NCBI GenBank assembly: GCA_900319225.1
Contig: ONNV01000001.1
Location: 339,002-403,001, forward strand
Origin: an uncultured Prevotellaceae bacterium
Lineage (GTDB): Bacteria > Bacteroidota > Bacteroidia > Bacteroidales > Bacteroidaceae
Direction: 5' to 3'
Length of the DNA: 64,000 nucleotides
Positions within the stretch are counted from its first letter, which is position 1. Every line of letters starts with the position of its first letter. Below, in pieces: positions 25,323 through 35,087 of this stretch. A program made the translations under genes and the position numbers. The notes under the pieces are model-generated. The model was not told where the DNA came from. It worked only from the letters and a program-made list of their open reading frames with translations, and searched no databases.

Positions 25323-26826
25323 ACACGATATGCAGGGATCCGGCAGCAAACAGTGTCAGATAACCCAGTACCACGCTGATGACGCCTATTATGATACCAA
25401 TCTTGATCATATCCTTCTGCTGGATAAGGTTGGTGGCGTATGCAAGTGCGTTCGGGGGTGTGGAGATGGGCAGGATCATTGCGCTGCTGGATGCGATGGC
25501 TACGCCTATCAGTACGGTCGATGTGCCGCCTACAGCACCCAGTTTATCACCCATAGCCGTGCACACAACCACAAGGATAGGCATAAGCAGGGCTGCAGTG
25601 GCCGAGTGGGATATCAGGTTGGAGAGTCCGTAGCACAACAGGCCGGAGAGGATTACAATGAGCAGGGGCGGGAAGTTGCTGAACGGAATGGCACGGACAA
25701 CCAGTGCAGCCAGACCGGATCCGTTCATGGCATAACCCAATGCAAATCCACCTGCAACCATCCAGATTACGGACCAGTTTATCTCTTCAAGGTCATACTT
25801 GCTGATAATTCCAGCCAATGCAAAGACCGCAAACGGGATGAGAGCAACGGTATATGTGTTTATTCCGGTCAGGGCATCCATCATCCACAGCAGGATGGTG
25901 ATAATCATGGTGATTATGACAACCGTAGACTTTGCGTCTTTCTTCATTCCGCCTTCAATCTTCAACTCAATGGTCTTCTGTGAGAAGGGGAATATCTTCT
26001 TGAGCAGGAACCATGCAATCAGGATCATTACAATCACCAGAGGTACCATGAATATCATCCACTGGCCGAATCCGATACCCAGGTTAAGACCTTCAGGATC
26101 ATTCAGATACTTAAGCGCAATGGTGTTTGGAGGAGTTCCGATGGGGGTTCCCATGCCGCCCAGATTGGCCGCAACAGGGATGCTGAGTGCCATTGCTACA
26201 CGTCCCTTTCCGCCTTCCTGGAGCTGCTTGAATACAGGCGTAAGGAAGGTGAGCATCATGGCCGTGGTGGCAGTATTACTAATAAACATGGAGAACAGGG
26301 CGGTAACCAGCATAAAGCCCAGCAGGATGTTCTCGCTCTTTTTACCGAACGGAGTGAGGAGTACTCGTGCCAGATGTACGTCAAGTCCTATCTTGGTAGT
26401 TGCAATAGCCAGAACGAATCCGCCTATGAACAGCATCACTACAGGGTCGGCAAAACTGGCCATAACCTGCTTGTAGCTGAGAAGCTGTCCTGCTGTGGCA
26501 GGGTAACATATCCACTTGATTCCAGAATCAGATGTGAACAGCAGCAACAGCACCATGATGCTTACCGATGTCGCCCAGGCGGGAACCAACTCAAACACCC
26601 ACATCAGTGTGGCATAGGCAAAGATTGCAATAATACGTTGCTGCACATGAGTGAGGCCGTCAATACCGAATGATTCTGTAGGCATCAGCCAAAGGACCAG
26701 GACAATTATTGAGACAAAAACCAGTCCTATACTTTTTTTCTTTAATATATTAAGGTTAAACCTGTTGCCCTGACGCAGCTTGTGCATCTGCTCAACAAGA
26801 TTGAAGCCCAAAAAATTCTTGAACAT
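25321..26826 (-). CDS. SLC13/DASS-family sodium:dicarboxylate or anion symporter
   Basis: 501 residues, about 11-12 helices. Signature SNTATTAMMLTFLTPV (about residue 183) and a second SNT-like motif SNLISHSATAALLMPI (about 412), the paired SNT clamp motifs of this family. NLGGMGTPIGTPPN is also characteristic. Carries C4-dicarboxylates, citrate or sulfate with Na+. Lies 26 bp downstream of the M49-like lipoprotein gene on the same strand, so probably co-transcribed with it. Confidence 0.85.
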   Translation of the reverse strand: MFKNFLGFNLVEQMHKLRQGNRFNLNILKKKSIGLVFVSIIVLVLWLMPTESFGIDGLTHVQQRIIAIFAYATLMWVFELVPAWATSVSIMVLLLLFTSDSGIKWICYPATAGQLLSYKQVMASFADPVVMLFIGGFVLAIATTKIGLDVHLARVLLTPFGKKSENILLGFMLVTALFSMFISNTATTAMMLTFLTPVFKQLQEGGKGRVAMALSIPVAANLGGMGTPIGTPPNTIALKYLNDPEGLNLGIGFGQWMIFMVPLVIVMILIAWFLLKKIFPFSQKTIELKIEGGMKKDAKSTVVIITMIITILLWMMDALTGINTYTVALIPFAVFALAGIISKYDLEEINWSVIWMVAGGFALGYAMNGSGLAALVVRAIPFSNFPPLLIVILSGLLCYGLSNLISHSATAALLMPILVVVCTAMGDKLGAVGGTSTVLIGVAIASSSAMILPISTPPNALAYATNLIQQKDMIKIGIIIGVISVVLGYLTLFAAGSLHIV

Positions 26827-26852
26827 AATTAAGTTATGATCGGGTTATTAGA

Positions 26853-28451
26853 TTATTCGTATGTGAATCTGATATCAACCGGGATGCCTGCCAGTTCCAG
26901 GACACGTTTGTCGGACAGGCTTTCAGGTCCGGCAATACCATACTTGGTAAGTGTTTCATGTGCGGCATTGATATCTCCGTGAGCCTGGATGTCCAGTATT
27001 TTTGCGCCCAGGGTCTCCAGTGCCTGCCATGTCCTGTCATAGTCAATGCTGTAACGGCCTGACGGATTCCAGACGATGGCCTTGCTCTCCAGCAGGTAGT
27101 TATAGACAAATATGTTGGCTATTCCGGTAGGATCGGCCGCACCGAAACGTGTGGAGCGGATAGTATTGGTAACGAATGTGGTGAGAACGTCTTCCTTTTG
27201 GAACAGGGCCGATATGTTATAAGCCTCAGCCTCCTGTGCGCAGAGCCATGCTCCAAGTACGTTGGATTTTGCTTTCTCCAGCGCAAGTGCCTCATTGCCC
27301 AGTGCCTCTGCTACGGTACCCTTTCCGTTCACAGTCTCCTTTACACCCAGACCTTTGGCAATCTCACGGAATACAATGAGCCAGTAGAATGCGCTGGCAT
27401 CCACGTGGGGCTGGTAAACCTCTTCCAGCAGGGCGCTGCCTACAGGGTGAACGGTACGGTTGAATTTCTCACGTATGATATTGTCAAATATGATTGTACG
27501 TGTTCCAAGTTCCTCCTGGACTTTGGCATCGTAAGGGAAGTTGATGCCGATAACCTTGAATCCTGCATTGGTGTATCCGCTGCAATAGAGCACGTTGCAG
27601 GAGAATATATCAGACTCGGAACCAGGTACGAATTTGTGGTTGGCAGGATCACCGGGCAGCATTTCCTGCAGCTCAGGCATACGGGCGGACAAAGCGTTGA
27701 GCTCCTCTGTGCGCTGAAGGTTCTTAAGCAGAACGTATGCACCGTAAGATGCCTTTGTGCCGTAGAGAGCATCATCAACAGCCTCAATAGGACCGATAAC
27801 CAGGTCCATCTTGCTGTCATTCATCTCCAGCCAGGCCTTCATGCTCTCGTAATAATCATCAGTTTTGAGACCTTGAATCATCTTGAGCAGGTATTTGCGC
27901 ACACTCTCCTTGATGGTGACATCGGCTGCGCGGTTAAGGTAACCCTCAATTCTGCTTATCTCATCAGCGTAGGCATCGTGGTACCATACGGTCTTGAGAG
28001 AGCCGTTAGCGGCACGCTCCACCAGGGTATAGGGGCTGTTCTTGTCCGGATCGTTCCAGTAGTGGAACTCATCGGCGGTCATATCGGCCGGATAGAAACG
28101 TGCGCCGGCAGGTTTTGTGCCGTATCCGGGCAGGAATGCCTTGCCGTCAATGCGATCCCATGGACCGTAGTTGATATCGGCATACAGTTTCTCCGACTCG
28201 GTCTTAAGAGAACCCAAGAATGCCTCTTTGTCGCCAAGATACTGTTTCCAGTAAATCTTGTCAACCTCGTCGGCAGCTTTACGATACAGTTTAAGAACTT
28301 CCTTTCCGTTGTCTGTAATACCCGTCAGATCCGGGGCCGGAATGGTTACCAGAGCATAATTCTCCACAAGCCGGTCCATATTGGCACGTTCCTGGGTACA
28401 GGATACAACCATTACAGAAAGGACCAACCCGATTGTAGTAAGTCTTTTCAT
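26853..28451 (-). CDS. Peptidase M49 (DPP III)-like lipoprotein without zinc ligands
   Basis: 532 residues. Lipoprotein signal MKRLTTIGLVLSVMVVSC. Overall sequence, for example IFDNIIREKFNRTVHPVGSA and TVHPVGSALLEEVYQPHVDA, belongs to the bacterial M49-related group. At the active site, where family members have LHEISHGLG, this protein reads FREIAKGLG, and EEAKAD is LEKAKSN: both His and the following Glu ligand are replaced (alignment from memory). It is therefore likely a non-enzymatic homologue, perhaps a peptide-binding partner of the symporter encoded next. Confidence 0.7.
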   Translation of the reverse strand: MKRLTTIGLVLSVMVVSCTQERANMDRLVENYALVTIPAPDLTGITDNGKEVLKLYRKAADEVDKIYWKQYLGDKEAFLGSLKTESEKLYADINYGPWDRIDGKAFLPGYGTKPAGARFYPADMTADEFHYWNDPDKNSPYTLVERAANGSLKTVWYHDAYADEISRIEGYLNRAADVTIKESVRKYLLKMIQGLKTDDYYESMKAWLEMNDSKMDLVIGPIEAVDDALYGTKASYGAYVLLKNLQRTEELNALSARMPELQEMLPGDPANHKFVPGSESDIFSCNVLYCSGYTNAGFKVIGINFPYDAKVQEELGTRTIIFDNIIREKFNRTVHPVGSALLEEVYQPHVDASAFYWLIVFREIAKGLGVKETVNGKGTVAEALGNEALALEKAKSNVLGAWLCAQEAEAYNISALFQKEDVLTTFVTNTIRSTRFGAADPTGIANIFVYNYLLESKAIVWNPSGRYSIDYDRTWQALETLGAKILDIQAHGDINAAHETLTKYGIAGPESLSDKRVLELAGIPVDIRFTYE

Positions 28452-28474
28452 TGTTTTGAATTCAAAATCGGATA

Positions 28475-28482
28475 CAAATGTA
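28475..28482 (-). promoter_or_regulatory. -7 box of the M49-like/DASS operon
   Basis: TACATTTG on the minus strand, 23 bp before the ATG at 28451. Confidence 0.6.
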
Positions 28483-28576
28483 CACTATGGTAGTATTGCT
28501 TTTTATTGATGAATATGGTTTGTTTTAATATGATTAATAGATGAAATCGATAAATGCGGACGGCAGGGGGCCAGCA

Positions 28577-28735
28577 GGGGGCCAAAGGGGACGGTTCCGT
28601 TTGGCCCCAGCCAATAAATTGGCTGGCTACCATAATCCAATGCCTACGGCATTAATCTGTGCCATTAGGCACATAATATGGATAGCCAGCCGTTTCAACG
28701 GCTGGAGCCAAACGGAACCGTCCCCTTTGGCCCCC
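28577..28735. repeat. REPIN-like pair, family C copy 2, enclosing a four-hairpin element
   Basis: Left arm GGGGGCCAAAGGGGACGG..., right arm ending CCGTCCCCTTTGGCCCCC, as at 24012 but with TTCCG in place of TTCTG. Between them is a second structured element: hairpins CCAGCCAATAAATTGGCTGG, TGCCTACGGCA, TGTGCCATTAGGCACA and CCAGCCGTTTCAACGGCTGG, with GGCTGGCTA/TAGCCAGCC able to pair around the inside. The right end abuts the stop of the beta-barrel gene. Confidence 0.85.
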
Positions 28736-29959
28736 TCAGAAATTATACTTAAGCTTAAGCCAATACTCTGAGTTGTGGGCGTACATCCTGAACATGCCCT
28801 TGTCTGCATGGAAAAGGTCATAGCCCAGCATCAGGTGCATCTGGTCGTTAAGGGCGTAATCGGCCGATAAACGGTTATAGATGCCGCCGTCAGTCAGGTC
28901 CATATAGGCGAATGTCTGCAGCGAGAGCGTGTTGTTGAGCAGGCTCTTTGATATGCGCAGCGTTCCCATGTGGGTGTGCCGGTTACCGCTCATGGTGGGC
29001 TTGTAATCCTCAATGTACTTGTAACTGTACTGGGCCGACAGGTTCCAGTCACTGCCTGCATACCAGTCTATTCCCAGCAGGGCATTGGCTGTGCCTGAGC
29101 GCGGGATATCGGTTCCTGCAGCAGGAGTCTGGGCCTCATCAAAATACTGAGCGCCCTCACCGCGTAACACAAACTGTCCAACGGGCAGAGATACATCGGC
29201 ACCGACCATTGTCATGCGGCGGTACTGGCCGGTCATGAGTATCGTCCCGGCTTGAACCTCACTTGTAAATACGGGCATCTTGTTCCAGGTCTGCAGTGCA
29301 CAAACGGAGAAATCAATTCCGCTCAGGAGCATTGAGAATCTTGCTCCGTACTCCATGTTCTCAAGCTTGTGGGCTGGGGTAGTACCCATGCTTGCCTGGA
29401 CCGGCATGGGCATCCCGGTAGGAACTACTGACCAGGGATTGTCCGGTTCCAAAGGCAGTTCAAAGAATGATGCTACGGGAACTGCCACAACCTCCATGTT
29501 CCAGCGGTCACGTATGTAACGCAGTCGCAGTCCGCCTACAGGGATGCGGATATCGTCATAGTCCTGCGCCAGGAACTCCGTATAGTCCATAGGGGATATG
29601 ATATCTGTAACACGCAGGCCGTCTGCAACGCCCCAGGTGATGATCTGGCGTCCGGCCCGCAGGTCCCAGCGCTCGTTTCCCCACCATGTGTAGGCCTCAC
29701 GTATCTGTAGCCCGCTACGTTCACTCAATATGCTGTTGTATACCAGGTTGGCCGATACGAATACCCCTGCGCCGCCTTTGCTGAGTGTTACTTCGCCACG
29801 CACGCGGCTGCGAGATGACATCCAGTCATAGTCCGACTCGGAGCGTAGGGCGTGATAGGTGTCAACAAACCCCTTCACGTCCACGCTGAGCGGCTCCGAC
29901 CCCTGCGCCACGGCAAGTATCGGAACAAAGTACAACAAAATATGCAGGATGCTTTTCAT
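28736..29959 (-). CDS. Outer-membrane beta-barrel protein (DUF1302-like)
   Basis: 407 residues. Signal peptide ending AVAQG (about 1-19). The rest alternates hydrophobic and polar residues as in a beta-barrel: [40 protein letters not shown], and a terminal LKYNF with a C-terminal Phe. RQIITWG resembles the conserved stretch of DUF1302-type barrels that are encoded next to MMPL pumps and a lipoprotein-sorting protein, as here. Probably the outer-membrane part of that export system. Start overlaps the previous gene by 4 bp. Confidence 0.75.
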   Translation of the reverse strand: MKSILHILLYFVPILAVAQGSEPLSVDVKGFVDTYHALRSESDYDWMSSRSRVRGEVTLSKGGAGVFVSANLVYNSILSERSGLQIREAYTWWGNERWDLRAGRQIITWGVADGLRVTDIISPMDYTEFLAQDYDDIRIPVGGLRLRYIRDRWNMEVVAVPVASFFELPLEPDNPWSVVPTGMPMPVQASMGTTPAHKLENMEYGARFSMLLSGIDFSVCALQTWNKMPVFTSEVQAGTILMTGQYRRMTMVGADVSLPVGQFVLRGEGAQYFDEAQTPAAGTDIPRSGTANALLGIDWYAGSDWNLSAQYSYKYIEDYKPTMSGNRHTHMGTLRISKSLLNNTLSLQTFAYMDLTDGGIYNRLSADYALNDQMHLMLGYDLFHADKGMFRMYAHNSEYWLKLKYNF

Positions 29960-30750
29960 AGTCCTTTCTCAAGTTTTGCAACTGTAAACATGCTCTTGTC
30001 CACATTAAGGTCATACTGCGGGTTCTTCATGATAATCACTGTGCTGTGACCTGTCTGCACGTTCTGCATCTCCATATGAGACTTGGTCCAGTATCCCTGA
30101 ACCTGTTTTATGTCCGATATGGTGAGCTTGCGGTGCAGCTTATCCAGCTTGTCATAGAACTCCACATATACGGGTACGCAGCAGTCCTGGCGTATCCATG
30201 TGACCTTACGGCTGTAAATCTCACGCTTGTCAACGGGTACGGATTCAATCACCCAGCACTTCTGTGCGTCACGATCCTCTTCACGTACCAAAGTGTGGGT
30301 ATCCTCATCGATATTGCGTGATCCCATGTCGTTATAGGTAAAATCGGTACCCATAAAGTAGTCGGTCTTGGATGATGATCCGCTGATGCGGCGGGTCTTC
30401 TTCATGGCCGGCAGATAGAGCCACTTGTCATCGTCCTTGCTTATGTCGTCATAATCCCAGGTCAGGAATCCGGTTCCGTTCACATCGCCTGGGTAGGTAA
30501 AGAACATGAGTGTCTTCTTGTCCTTGCCCTCATCAATTGACCAGGAGACTACCTTGCGCTCACGCTTGTCGCCGTTCTTCTTGATCAGGGTCAGTTCCAT
30601 CTCGCTGTAACGGCTGTCGCCATCGGGCACATCCTTGGCGCGCTGCATTATATCACGTCCCGTCAGGGTCTGGGCACCGGCCGTCATTGTCATAAGGCCT
30701 GCAAGTGCCGTAATAATCATTCTTGCTTTCATTGTCTTAATCTTTTTCAT
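29956..30750 (-). CDS. Outer-membrane lipoprotein-sorting protein (LolA-like fold)
   Basis: 264 residues, or 258 if started at [16 protein letters not shown] (30732), which gives the cleaner signal peptide. Mature part: [40 protein letters not shown] and [20 protein letters not shown] are hallmarks of the periplasmic lipoprotein-sorting family found with MMPL transporters. It likely carries a lipid between the inner-membrane pump upstream and the outer-membrane barrel downstream. Confidence 0.85.
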   Translation of the reverse strand: MKKIKTMKARMIITALAGLMTMTAGAQTLTGRDIMQRAKDVPDGDSRYSEMELTLIKKNGDKRERKVVSWSIDEGKDKKTLMFFTYPGDVNGTGFLTWDYDDISKDDDKWLYLPAMKKTRRISGSSSKTDYFMGTDFTYNDMGSRNIDEDTHTLVREEDRDAQKCWVIESVPVDKREIYSRKVTWIRQDCCVPVYVEFYDKLDKLHRKLTISDIKQVQGYWTKSHMEMQNVQTGHSTVIIMKNPQYDLNVDKSMFTVAKLEKGL

Positions 30751-33085
30751 TACCGAATACTTTGAATCTCTTTACCAATACAGGTGTTACAAACAGGTCT
30801 GCAGCCAGGGCCGATATGATGCCGACCACCGCAAGCCAGCCAAAGTGACTGTTCATGGCACAGGGTGATGTGGCAAAGCTTCCGAATACGGCCGATGTAA
30901 TGATACTTGTGGTTACGATAGCTACACCCACAACCCTGAATGTGCGGTTGATAGACTTGGGATATTTGCCGCATCGGTCATATTCCAGTTTGGAGTGGTT
31001 GATAAAGTGAATGGTATCATCGACAGCCATACCAAGCATCATGGGGATGATAGTTGCGGTCATCATATCGAGCGGAATACCGGCCCAACCCATTATACCG
31101 CCTACAAAGATTGCAGGCATGATGTTAGGAATAAGACCAATCAGACCAACCTTGACGCTCTGGAACGCAATCATCAGGATAACTCCGATAATGAGTACTG
31201 ATATGATGAATGATAACATCTGTCCGCGAACCAGGTACTGCATCATCACATTGTACTGTGGCAGGTTACCAACAGCTGTGATTGTTGCTCCCGGGAATAC
31301 CTCTTGAGCGACACGGTCAATATCGTTCAGTTCCTTCTCAACCTCGGCCGAGTTAAAGTCCGATATCTCAACCATCAGTCTGAGACGGCGGTAGTCATAA
31401 TCTACCCAGTACTCAGACTCCGTGCCGCCGGCGTTCTCATAGAGCATCATCATCTGGGCAACCTCCTCCTCAGTATCGGGTATACGGAAGTAGGCGGGAT
31501 CACCTTCGTTAAGTGTCTGGTTCAGGTCCTTGAGGATATCCAGTATGCTGGTGGTACGTTTGGTAAGGGGATAATTTTCTACTATCGATGCCAGTTTCTC
31601 CAGGCGGCGCAGGTTCTCAGGCTGCTTGGCGTCGTCCTCATTCGGCATCTCAATCACCAGGTCATAGCTGTAGAGTGAACCAAGTTCGGATTTACCTACA
31701 CCAACCACCTGCTTTACGTATGGAACGTCTATTCCCATGGTTTTCTCAATGTCAAATGCCGGAACGATCTTTAAAAGGCCGATGCTCAGGAACATGCAAA
31801 CAATGGTGAATACGGTCACGATGGGGCGTGAACTGCGCATTGTCCAGTCGCTCAGGCGAACCATTATGCGGCTCCAGGTGGTGTCACTGTCCTCAGTGAA
31901 TCCCTCACGCGGCTTGCGGTTGCGGCCGAATGAGAGCAACACCGGAGTTACAACCAGAGTCGTAAGCAGCACAAACAGCACTGTCATGGAGCAGATCATA
32001 CCTACGCATTTCATGGGTCGGATAGGGATGACCAGGAAAGAGAGTAGGGATACTATCGTGGTGAGTCCGCAGAAACATACTGACCAGCCTATCTCTGTAA
32101 TAGTCTCTTCAACGGCCTTGCGGCGCTCACCGTGTATGCGCATGCGGCCGTTAAAGTATGAGAAGAGGTGGATGTTATAGGCTATGGATACCGCAAATCC
32201 CAGTATCACAGGTATCAGCGTGGTGGTTGAATCCACATACATTCCCGTGTATCCGGCTATTCCGTATGTGATGAACATACCTCCAATCACTGCCAGGAAC
32301 GGTGATACGACGCCTCGCAGAGACTTGGTCATGACAATCATTACAATCAGGCAGAGTATGCATGCAATCATCATGATACGGCTCATCTCCTCATTTATGA
32401 ACTCCATTTTTTCATAGCTTACTACCGGCATTCCGGTTCCCTTGGGGTTCAGGGCTGCGTATTTGGGCTTGAGCAGAATGTGGTCAACCTCCTCACCGGT
32501 CTGCATATCGGGAGCGACTGTGGTCTCCTTGCGCCATACACTGTCCTCGGGGAACGCCCTCAGCTTAAGCACTACCCATGACATCCTGCCGTCCTTTGAT
32601 ACCAGCTTCTTGGCTACGTTGGGCTTGCTGTAGGCCATGCGGCGTATCTCTTCCATCTCCGGGGTACCGTCATCGGGTATCTCATCGGGCACTATCTGCT
32701 CTATGTTCATGCCCCATTCATCACCAACCATGAACTCTATATCGGTCAGTGATGTGATCTTGTCGGCGTATGAAACGCTGTCCATCAGCTCGTTTGAGAG
32801 CTCTCGCAGCAGGGTCAGGTTCTTCTTGGTAAAGATGTTGTCACACTCTGTGAGTACTCCTACAAAGTAGTCGTTTCCAAAATGGGCCTTGAACTCATCG
32901 GTCTTGACAAGCATGGGGTCACCCTCAATGAAATAGGCGTCAAATGATGTCTCCTTGACCATCTTCTTCATTCCAATCATTCCTACAAACAGGATCACCA
33001 CAAAGGCGCCCAGTGCAATCCAGCGCCTTTTAAGCAGTCCGCGGCACATGCGCCCGAACTTTTCATTAATCATTTCAATTGTCAT
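30737..33085 (-). CDS. MMPL/RND-superfamily transporter
   Basis: 782 residues from the ATG at 33085. Two repeats, each with one helix, a periplasmic loop and five helices; the second repeat has [20 protein letters not shown] and the first [20 protein letters not shown]. This is the hydrophobe/lipid exporter group (HAE3-type). First gene of a three-gene operon. The frame extends 28 codons upstream into the terminator region; the leader there has its own short ORF and hairpin. Confidence 0.85.
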   Translation of the reverse strand: MTIEMINEKFGRMCRGLLKRRWIALGAFVVILFVGMIGMKKMVKETSFDAYFIEGDPMLVKTDEFKAHFGNDYFVGVLTECDNIFTKKNLTLLRELSNELMDSVSYADKITSLTDIEFMVGDEWGMNIEQIVPDEIPDDGTPEMEEIRRMAYSKPNVAKKLVSKDGRMSWVVLKLRAFPEDSVWRKETTVAPDMQTGEEVDHILLKPKYAALNPKGTGMPVVSYEKMEFINEEMSRIMMIACILCLIVMIVMTKSLRGVVSPFLAVIGGMFITYGIAGYTGMYVDSTTTLIPVILGFAVSIAYNIHLFSYFNGRMRIHGERRKAVEETITEIGWSVCFCGLTTIVSLLSFLVIPIRPMKCVGMICSMTVLFVLLTTLVVTPVLLSFGRNRKPREGFTEDSDTTWSRIMVRLSDWTMRSSRPIVTVFTIVCMFLSIGLLKIVPAFDIEKTMGIDVPYVKQVVGVGKSELGSLYSYDLVIEMPNEDDAKQPENLRRLEKLASIVENYPLTKRTTSILDILKDLNQTLNEGDPAYFRIPDTEEEVAQMMMLYENAGGTESEYWVDYDYRRLRLMVEISDFNSAEVEKELNDIDRVAQEVFPGATITAVGNLPQYNVMMQYLVRGQMLSFIISVLIIGVILMIAFQSVKVGLIGLIPNIMPAIFVGGIMGWAGIPLDMMTATIIPMMLGMAVDDTIHFINHSKLEYDRCGKYPKSINRTFRVVGVAIVTTSIITSAVFGSFATSPCAMNSHFGWLAVVGIISALAADLFVTPVLVKRFKVFGNEKD

Positions 33086-33115
33086 AACTTTATTTTTTTT
33101 GAGTTGTACATTTAT

Positions 33116-33147
33116 AAAAAAGAAGGAGGGCTCACATGTAGCCCTCC
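33116..33147 (-). terminator. Terminator-like hairpin in the leader of the MMPL operon
   Basis: On the minus strand GGAGGGCT-ACATGTG-AGCCCTCC (33147-33125) is followed by TTCTTTTTT. It lies between the -7 box at 33230 and the first gene at 33085, so it would stop transcription unless bypassed. Confidence 0.65.
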
Positions 33148-33221
33148 CCGTTCGTATGCGTCCTTGCACCCAAGGCCGATACTATCATACACAAACCATT
33201 TTCCACTATTGTTATTACCAT
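33132..33221 (-). CDS. Possible leader peptide of the MMPL operon
   Basis: 29 codons from an ATG 8 bp below the -7 box: MVITIVENGLCMIVSALGAR then THTNGEGYM, with its TGA in the loop of the terminator hairpin. A translating ribosome would break the hairpin. No amino acid is clearly over-represented. Could be coincidence. Confidence 0.35.
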   Translation of the reverse strand: MVITIVENGLCMIVSALGARTHTNGEGYM

Positions 33222-33229
33222 AGCGAGTG

Positions 33230-33237
33230 CAAAGGTA
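33230..33237 (-). promoter_or_regulatory. -7 box of the MMPL operon
   Basis: TACCTTTG on the minus strand, 144 bp before the first structural gene. Confidence 0.6.
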
Positions 33238-33378
33238 CAGGCCTGATTTTACGTGAGTAATACCTAAAAAAAGTGATTTTAAGCCCCAACCGTATGTCCG
33301 GCTCCTGCAGAGGGGAGCATTCTGCAAATGGGACAGTTTTGCAACGCTTGATTCTTGTTTTTGAGATTATTGCAGTAA

Positions 33379-33386
33379 TATCTTTG
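33379..33386 (+). promoter_or_regulatory. -7 box of the YD-repeat gene
   Basis: TATCTTTG, 21 bp before the ATG at 33408. Confidence 0.55.
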
Positions 33387-33407
33387 CTGCAGAAATAGAT
33401 TTGCAAT

Positions 33408-34424
33408 ATGAAAACGGTTGCTTCATTTATAAGAGTGTTGTTCGTTCTGCTTATACCGGTTGGGGTATGCCAGTGCTCGGTTAATTATAATCTTGTTGAT
33501 TATAAGGAATATGATGGTTGTGATAAGTTGGAAGACCATATCTCATATAATTACAATGATGCCGGTGAACTGAAAAGCAAGACTCGGTTAAGATGGGGCT
33601 GGGGCCAGGAGAATACATTGACATTGTATGAAGTGAAAAGATATGACACGGGTATCGATACCATTGAAACATCTTATCGGATATTTGTCAGAGACAGCAC
33701 GGATTATGAACAGTTTGCTTACAAGGATGTAACCTCATACACTCTTGATGGAATCAAACGTTCAACTATACGTTATGGGATAAAGGATGGAAAATGGTTA
33801 GATAATACCCATATTCTTTATGATGATAAAGGTAGGATGATAAAAAGTAATTGGGAAGATAAGGAGATTCATTATATTTACTATGATTCATTGGGCAGAT
33901 GCAATGGATCAAAGGTCATAATTATTAATGATTGGCCTGTAGGAGGGTATTGTCGAACGGATACTGTCATTTTCTCAAAAGACGGCTGTTCGGCTACCAG
34001 AACGGAAAAGACGTGTCATAATATGGACACCATCCATGAGATCAAAAACATCTATCAGTATGAGTTTGATAAACACGGAAGGATAACATGCGTCAGCTAT
34101 CCTTCTTCTTTTATTAATAACAAAACAATATATCGGTATGATCGCAAGGGACGTTTGAGACGTGAAACGGTTTATCGGCAATACGATTTGGATTCAATGA
34201 CGAAAAAACATGAAGAGACAGTAAACCGCTATCTGTTCGGTCTTAAGATCTTTAGTTTAATGTATCATTATCAGGAAAACGGAAAAAATGGCCGTTTCGG
34301 TTCACTGTTTACAAATACGATTTGCGTCACAGACTGTTACTTGAGGAAAAGATGTATGATGACATCTTTGACAAAATGTTGCTGGGCCGCAAAATCTGGA
34401 CCTATGAAAAAGCAAAATGAATAA
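33408..34424 (+). CDS. Lipoprotein-like YD/RHS-repeat protein with a C-terminal frameshift
   Basis: 338 residues as read. A signal of the form FVLLIPVGVCQC precedes YD-type repeats such as YNYNDAGELKSKTRLRWGWG, YDDKGRMIKSN, YDSLGRCNGSK, FDKHGRITCVSYP and YDRKGRLRRETVYRQYD. After an A6 run at 34283-34288 the protein turns into unlikely Cys/Met-rich sequence; one extra A would restore FTVYKYDLRHRLLLEEKMYD and LLGRKIWTYEKAK, stop at 34420. So the gene is either frameshifted or the read has an indel. Lower GC than neighbours. Function unknown. Confidence 0.6.
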   Translation: MKTVASFIRVLFVLLIPVGVCQCSVNYNLVDYKEYDGCDKLEDHISYNYNDAGELKSKTRLRWGWGQENTLTLYEVKRYDTGIDTIETSYRIFVRDSTDYEQFAYKDVTSYTLDGIKRSTIRYGIKDGKWLDNTHILYDDKGRMIKSNWEDKEIHYIYYDSLGRCNGSKVIIINDWPVGGYCRTDTVIFSKDGCSATRTEKTCHNMDTIHEIKNIYQYEFDKHGRITCVSYPSSFINNKTIYRYDRKGRLRRETVYRQYDLDSMTKKHEETVNRYLFGLKIFSLMYHYQENGKNGRFGSLFTNTICVTDCYLRKRCMMTSLTKCCWAAKSGPMKKQNE

Positions 34425-34461
34425 AATGTGGAAAAGGGGACAGTCCCCTTTTCCACATTTT
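34423..34461. repeat. REP-like palindrome, family A, copy 4
   Basis: Perfect AAAATGTGGAAAAGGGGAC / GTCCCCTTTTCCACATTTT between two convergent genes, touching the stop codons of both. It could also act as a terminator-like hairpin. Confidence 0.9.
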
Positions 34462-35000
34462 TATTTGTCTGTCTTGAGAGCTTGGGCAACGGCGGCATCA
34501 ACGTCGGTCATTTTGTCGCCGGGTTCAAAGCGCTTCAGGACTTTGCCATCGGTTGAGATGAGAAATTTGGTAAAGTTCCAGCGGATGTTGTTCTTGTTCT
34601 CGGCATTGGCCTTGAGCCAGGTGTAGAGCGGAATCTCGTTTTCGCCGTTTACCTCAATCTTGTCAAACTGGGTGAACTTTACGTTGTAGTTGGCAGAGCA
34701 GAACTCCTTGATCTCGGCAATGGTGCCGGGCGCCTGCTGGCCGAACTGGTTGCACGGGAAATCCAGGATCTCAAATCCCTGCTCATTATACTTCTCATAA
34801 ATCTCCTCCAGGTCCTTGTACTGAGGGGTGAATCCGCAACGGGTGGCGGTGTTTACAACAAGCAACAGCTTGCCTTTGTACTGCTCCAGGCTCACTTCTT
34901 CACCCTTGTCGTTCTTAACCTTGAAAGAATAGATGTTGTCCTGTGCCGATACAGCCGCTACGGCCATAATCAGCATCATAGTTGCGATAAACTTTCTCAT
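34461..35000 (-). CDS. Glutathione peroxidase-like thiol peroxidase, exported
   Basis: 179 residues with a signal peptide (MRKFIATMMLIMAVAAVSAQ). Peroxidatic Cys in NTATRCGFTPQY, resolving-Cys region LDFPCNQFGQQAPGT and the WNFTKFL motif identify the Cys-type GPx family. It reduces hydroperoxides in the periplasm using a thioredoxin-like donor. Start at MRKFIA (35000) in preference to MIM two codons earlier. Confidence 0.9.
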   Translation of the reverse strand: MRKFIATMMLIMAVAAVSAQDNIYSFKVKNDKGEEVSLEQYKGKLLLVVNTATRCGFTPQYKDLEEIYEKYNEQGFEILDFPCNQFGQQAPGTIAEIKEFCSANYNVKFTQFDKIEVNGENEIPLYTWLKANAENKNNIRWNFTKFLISTDGKVLKRFEPGDKMTDVDAAVAQALKTDK

Positions 35001-35018
35001 AATCACTCTGTTTTGCCG

Positions 35019-35026
35019 CTAAGATA
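35019..35026 (-). promoter_or_regulatory. Probable -7 box of the peroxidase gene
   Basis: TATCTTAG on the minus strand (one mismatch to TAnnTTTG), 18 bp before the ATG, with a family A repeat beginning 4 bp above. Confidence 0.4.
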
Positions 35027-35030
35027 ATTA

Positions 35031-35087
35031 AAAATGTGGAAAAGGGGACTGTCCCCTTTTCCACAAGCTTCCCCTTTTCCACATTTT
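35031..35087. repeat. REP-like palindrome, family A, copy 5 plus a partial copy
   Basis: AAAATGTGGAAAAGGGGACT / GTCCCCTTTTCCACA followed after AGCTT by a lone right arm CCCCTTTTCCACATTTT. The extra half suggests a partial duplication or two insertions. The partial copy meets the stop of the next gene. Confidence 0.85.

Noticed and set aside
25288-25983. 231-codon plus-strand frame beginning in a family A repeat
   Set aside because: Antisense to the DASS symporter; starts in the repeat and is rich in His/Gln/Cys without structure.
27198-28493. 431-codon open frame on the plus strand opposite the M49-like gene
   Set aside because: It is antisense to a well-supported lipoprotein gene, lacks any recognisable domain and has no promoter; long shadow frames are common opposite GC-rich-third-position genes.
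952-35087. Family A palindromes read simply as terminators
   Set aside because: Several lie above promoters rather than after genes, and sequence identity between copies is far higher than terminators need.
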